Source of the DNA: Arthrobacter koreensis
Lineage (GTDB): Bacteria; Actinomycetota; Actinomycetes; Actinomycetales; Micrococcaceae
Assembly: GCF_009193255.1 (NCBI RefSeq)
Contig: NZ_WACG01000008.1
Coordinates: 99,716 to 163,715, forward strand
DNA: 64,000 nucleotides
Direction of reading: 5' to 3'
The notes under the pieces are model-generated. The model made no database searches and was not told the DNA's origin. It worked only from the letters and a program-made list of their open reading frames with translations. Both the position numbers and the translations under genes were made by a program. Numbering within the stretch: position 1 is the first letter of the stretch; each line of letters starts with the position of its first letter. Below, piece by piece: positions 63,054-64,000 of this stretch.

Positions 63054-63450
63054 GGTTCCCAGCCGTCGTGGCCGGTGGCTCCTGGGACTCCCCACCGTGT
63101 GGTTCCCACCCTCCGTGGCTGATGTGGCTTCTGGGACCCGGTTCCTGCGGTGGTTCCCACCCGTCGTGACCGGTGTTTCCGATGGGGTTGCGCGAGGGTG
63201 GTGGTTCCCAGCCCTCGTGACAGGTGGGGCCCCTGGGGTTGCGCACTGCGGTGGTTCCCACCCGTCGTGGCCGGTAGGGCTTCTGGGGTTCCGCACTGCG
63301 GTGGTTCCCATCCGTCGTGACCGGTGTTTTCGATGGGGTTGCGCGAGGGTGGTGGTTCCCAGCCCTCGTGACAGGTGGGGCCCCTGGGGTTGCGCACTGC
63401 GGTGGTTCCCACCCGTCGTGGCTGGTGGTGCCTGGTGTGGTCCCGGGAGG
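63054..63450. repeat. Eight-unit ~50-bp minisatellite
   Basis: The core GGTTCCCANCCNTCGTGNC recurs at 63054, 63101, 63152, 63203, 63253, 63303, 63354 and 63404 (spacing 47-51 bp). Units alternate between two variants, one containing GATGGGGTTGCGCGAGGGTG, the other TGGGGTTGCGCACTGCG. The three units 63152-63302 recur as 63303-63453 (151-bp higher-order repeat). The region is open in several frames but not coding. Confidence 0.88.
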
Positions 63451-63551
63451 GGCCAGGAGTCACAGGGACTGGGAAACCCCGGCCCGGCCAGCTGTTCCGG
63501 TCCCCTAGTTCAGGCCAGACCGACCCCGGGGGCCGGGAACGGGGAACGGCT

Positions 63552-63594
63552 GGTTAAACACGGAAAGGGCCCGCACCAGAGTGCAGGCCCAAAG
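63552..63594. repeat. Hairpin-bearing direct repeat 1 in the rrn flank
   Basis: GGTTAAACACGGAAAGGGCC... through ...GCAGGCCCAAAG; the inner GGGCCCGCAC/GTGCAGGCCC arms (63567-63590) fold with a short loop. Nearly the same sequence lies at 63711-63752. Confidence 0.75.
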
Positions 63595-63710
63595 AACACA
63601 CTCGATCAGCGCGGGCCGCCGGCCCCGGTACCCGCGCCCGTCCCCGGCACCCGGCCCCCGGCAATTGTCCGGGCACACGGTCCGGGCAAACTGTTCAGAC
63701 CGAACCGGCC

Positions 63711-63752
63711 GGTTAACACGGAAAGGGCCCGCACCAGGGTGCAGGCCCAAAG
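63711..63752. repeat. Hairpin-bearing direct repeat 2 in the rrn flank
   Basis: Copy of 63552-63594 with one deletion and one substitution in the loop; hairpin at 63725-63748. On the minus strand each hairpin is followed by CTTTCC, so they could be successive terminators of the rRNA operon. The surrounding GC-rich stretch 63460-63885 holds no gene. Confidence 0.7.
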
Positions 63753-63885
63753 AGTGACCGTCCCCGGCCCCCGGCAACCGTCCGGGCCGGCGGTTCGGGC
63801 AAACGGTCCGGGCCGGCAACCAGCCCCCAGACCAGCCCCCCGACCCACGAGCCCCCGGCTGTGGGTGTTCGGGGGTGTTAAAGCA

Positions 63886-63917
63886 GTTCAGGCCCCGCAA
63901 CCCTGCGGGGCCTGAAC
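63886..63917 (-). terminator. Terminator downstream of 5S rRNA
   Basis: GTTCAGGCCCCGCA...TGCGGGGCCTGAAC, a perfect 14-bp stem with a 4-nt loop, starting ~10 nt beyond the 5S 3' end on the minus strand. Confidence 0.85.
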
Positions 63918-63927
63918 CTGTAATGAT

Positions 63928-64000
63928 TGTCCGGCGGTGACCTACTCTCCCACACCCTCCCGAGTGCAGTACCATCGGCGCTGCGGGTCTTAGCTTCCGG
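63928..64000 (-). rRNA. rrf: 5S rRNA, 3' part (continues beyond the window)
   Basis: On the minus strand the sequence ends GGTCACCGCCGGACA preceded by GGTACTGCACTC and GTGGGAGAGTAG, which are the conserved 3' half of bacterial 5S rRNA. About 73 of ~120 nt are inside the window, so an rRNA operon lies to the right, transcribed leftward. Confidence 0.95.

Noticed and set aside
63054..63450. CRISPR array
   Set aside because: The spacing is near 50 bp, but the parts between the GGTTCCCA cores are themselves repeated (two alternating types), so there are no unique spacers, and no cas gene is near.
62161..63915. 584-codon plus-strand frame across the FAD oxidase, SRPBCC gene and minisatellite
   Set aside because: It runs antisense through two real genes and then through tandem repeats; the Arg/Pro/Val-rich repeated product is a by-product of the repeat.

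Overview
The window is high-GC Gram-positive (actinobacterial) chromosome. Third codon positions are strongly G/C, GTG and TTG starts are frequent, and several families are typical of Actinobacteria: XPB helicase with its helicase-associated partner, DUF3263, LytR_C, DUF4032, WXG100, FemX-type bridge enzyme, an MsiK-like ATPase and a lone GroEL under two CIRCE operators. The protein style fits Micrococcaceae (Arthrobacter and relatives); this is inference, not a database result. The window starts inside a helicase-associated gene and ends inside a 5S rRNA gene on the minus strand, so an rRNA operon lies just to the right.

Layout. 1-5.1 kb: helicase pair, then a large LuxR-family (LAL) regulator broken by an 11-bp tandem duplication. 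5.2-8.3 kb: OmpR-type two-component system and an orphan WXG100 protein. 8.5-12.7 kb: groEL with twin CIRCE, TM2 protein, cold shock protein, LytR_C and DUF3263 proteins. 12.8-22.4 kb: housekeeping and accessory genes (uracil-DNA glycosylase, siderophore-interacting protein, ThrE-type exporter, FemX, LLM oxidoreductase, MFS-ABM fusion, CHAD protein, aldo/keto reductase). 22.4-29.4 kb: maltose-type sugar module: permeases and binding lipoprotein leftward, GH13 glucosidase plus LacI regulator rightward, with a LacI-type operator between them. 30.8-36.4 kb: tricarboxylate module: FCD-type GntR regulator, TcuA-like dehydrogenase, and divergent TctC-TctB-TctA transporter. 36.4-43.3 kb: ZapE ATPase, small hypothetical genes, DUF1540/HNH pair, S4 protein, Pth2-like protein, LysE exporter. 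43.4-51.9 kb: catabolic cluster: PheC-like lipoprotein, then hyuA-hyuB-amidase leftward and CoA-transferase/HMG-CoA-lyase-like/GntR rightward. 52.1-64 kb: tRNA-Thr, DsbA-like protein, otsA-otsB, MsiK/UgpC ATPase, DUF4032, DUF4190, a second GH13 gene, FAD oxidase, SRPBCC protein, a minisatellite, and the downstream flank of the rRNA operon.

How it fits together. The sugar importer near 22-26 kb lacks its own ATPase; the stand-alone ATPase at 55.8 kb is the obvious partner. The two GH13 genes share an 809-bp perfectly identical core 32.8 kb apart, a sign of recent gene conversion or duplication. The tricarboxylate and hydantoinase modules share one architecture: FCD-type GntR regulator, divergent operons, and short palindromic sites in the intergenic region. 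The strongest candidate for something undescribed is the 44-52 kb cluster, which combines an ATP-dependent hydantoinase and a carbamoylsarcosine-amidase-like enzyme with a CoA-transferase and an HMG-CoA-lyase-like protein lacking the usual active-site cysteine.
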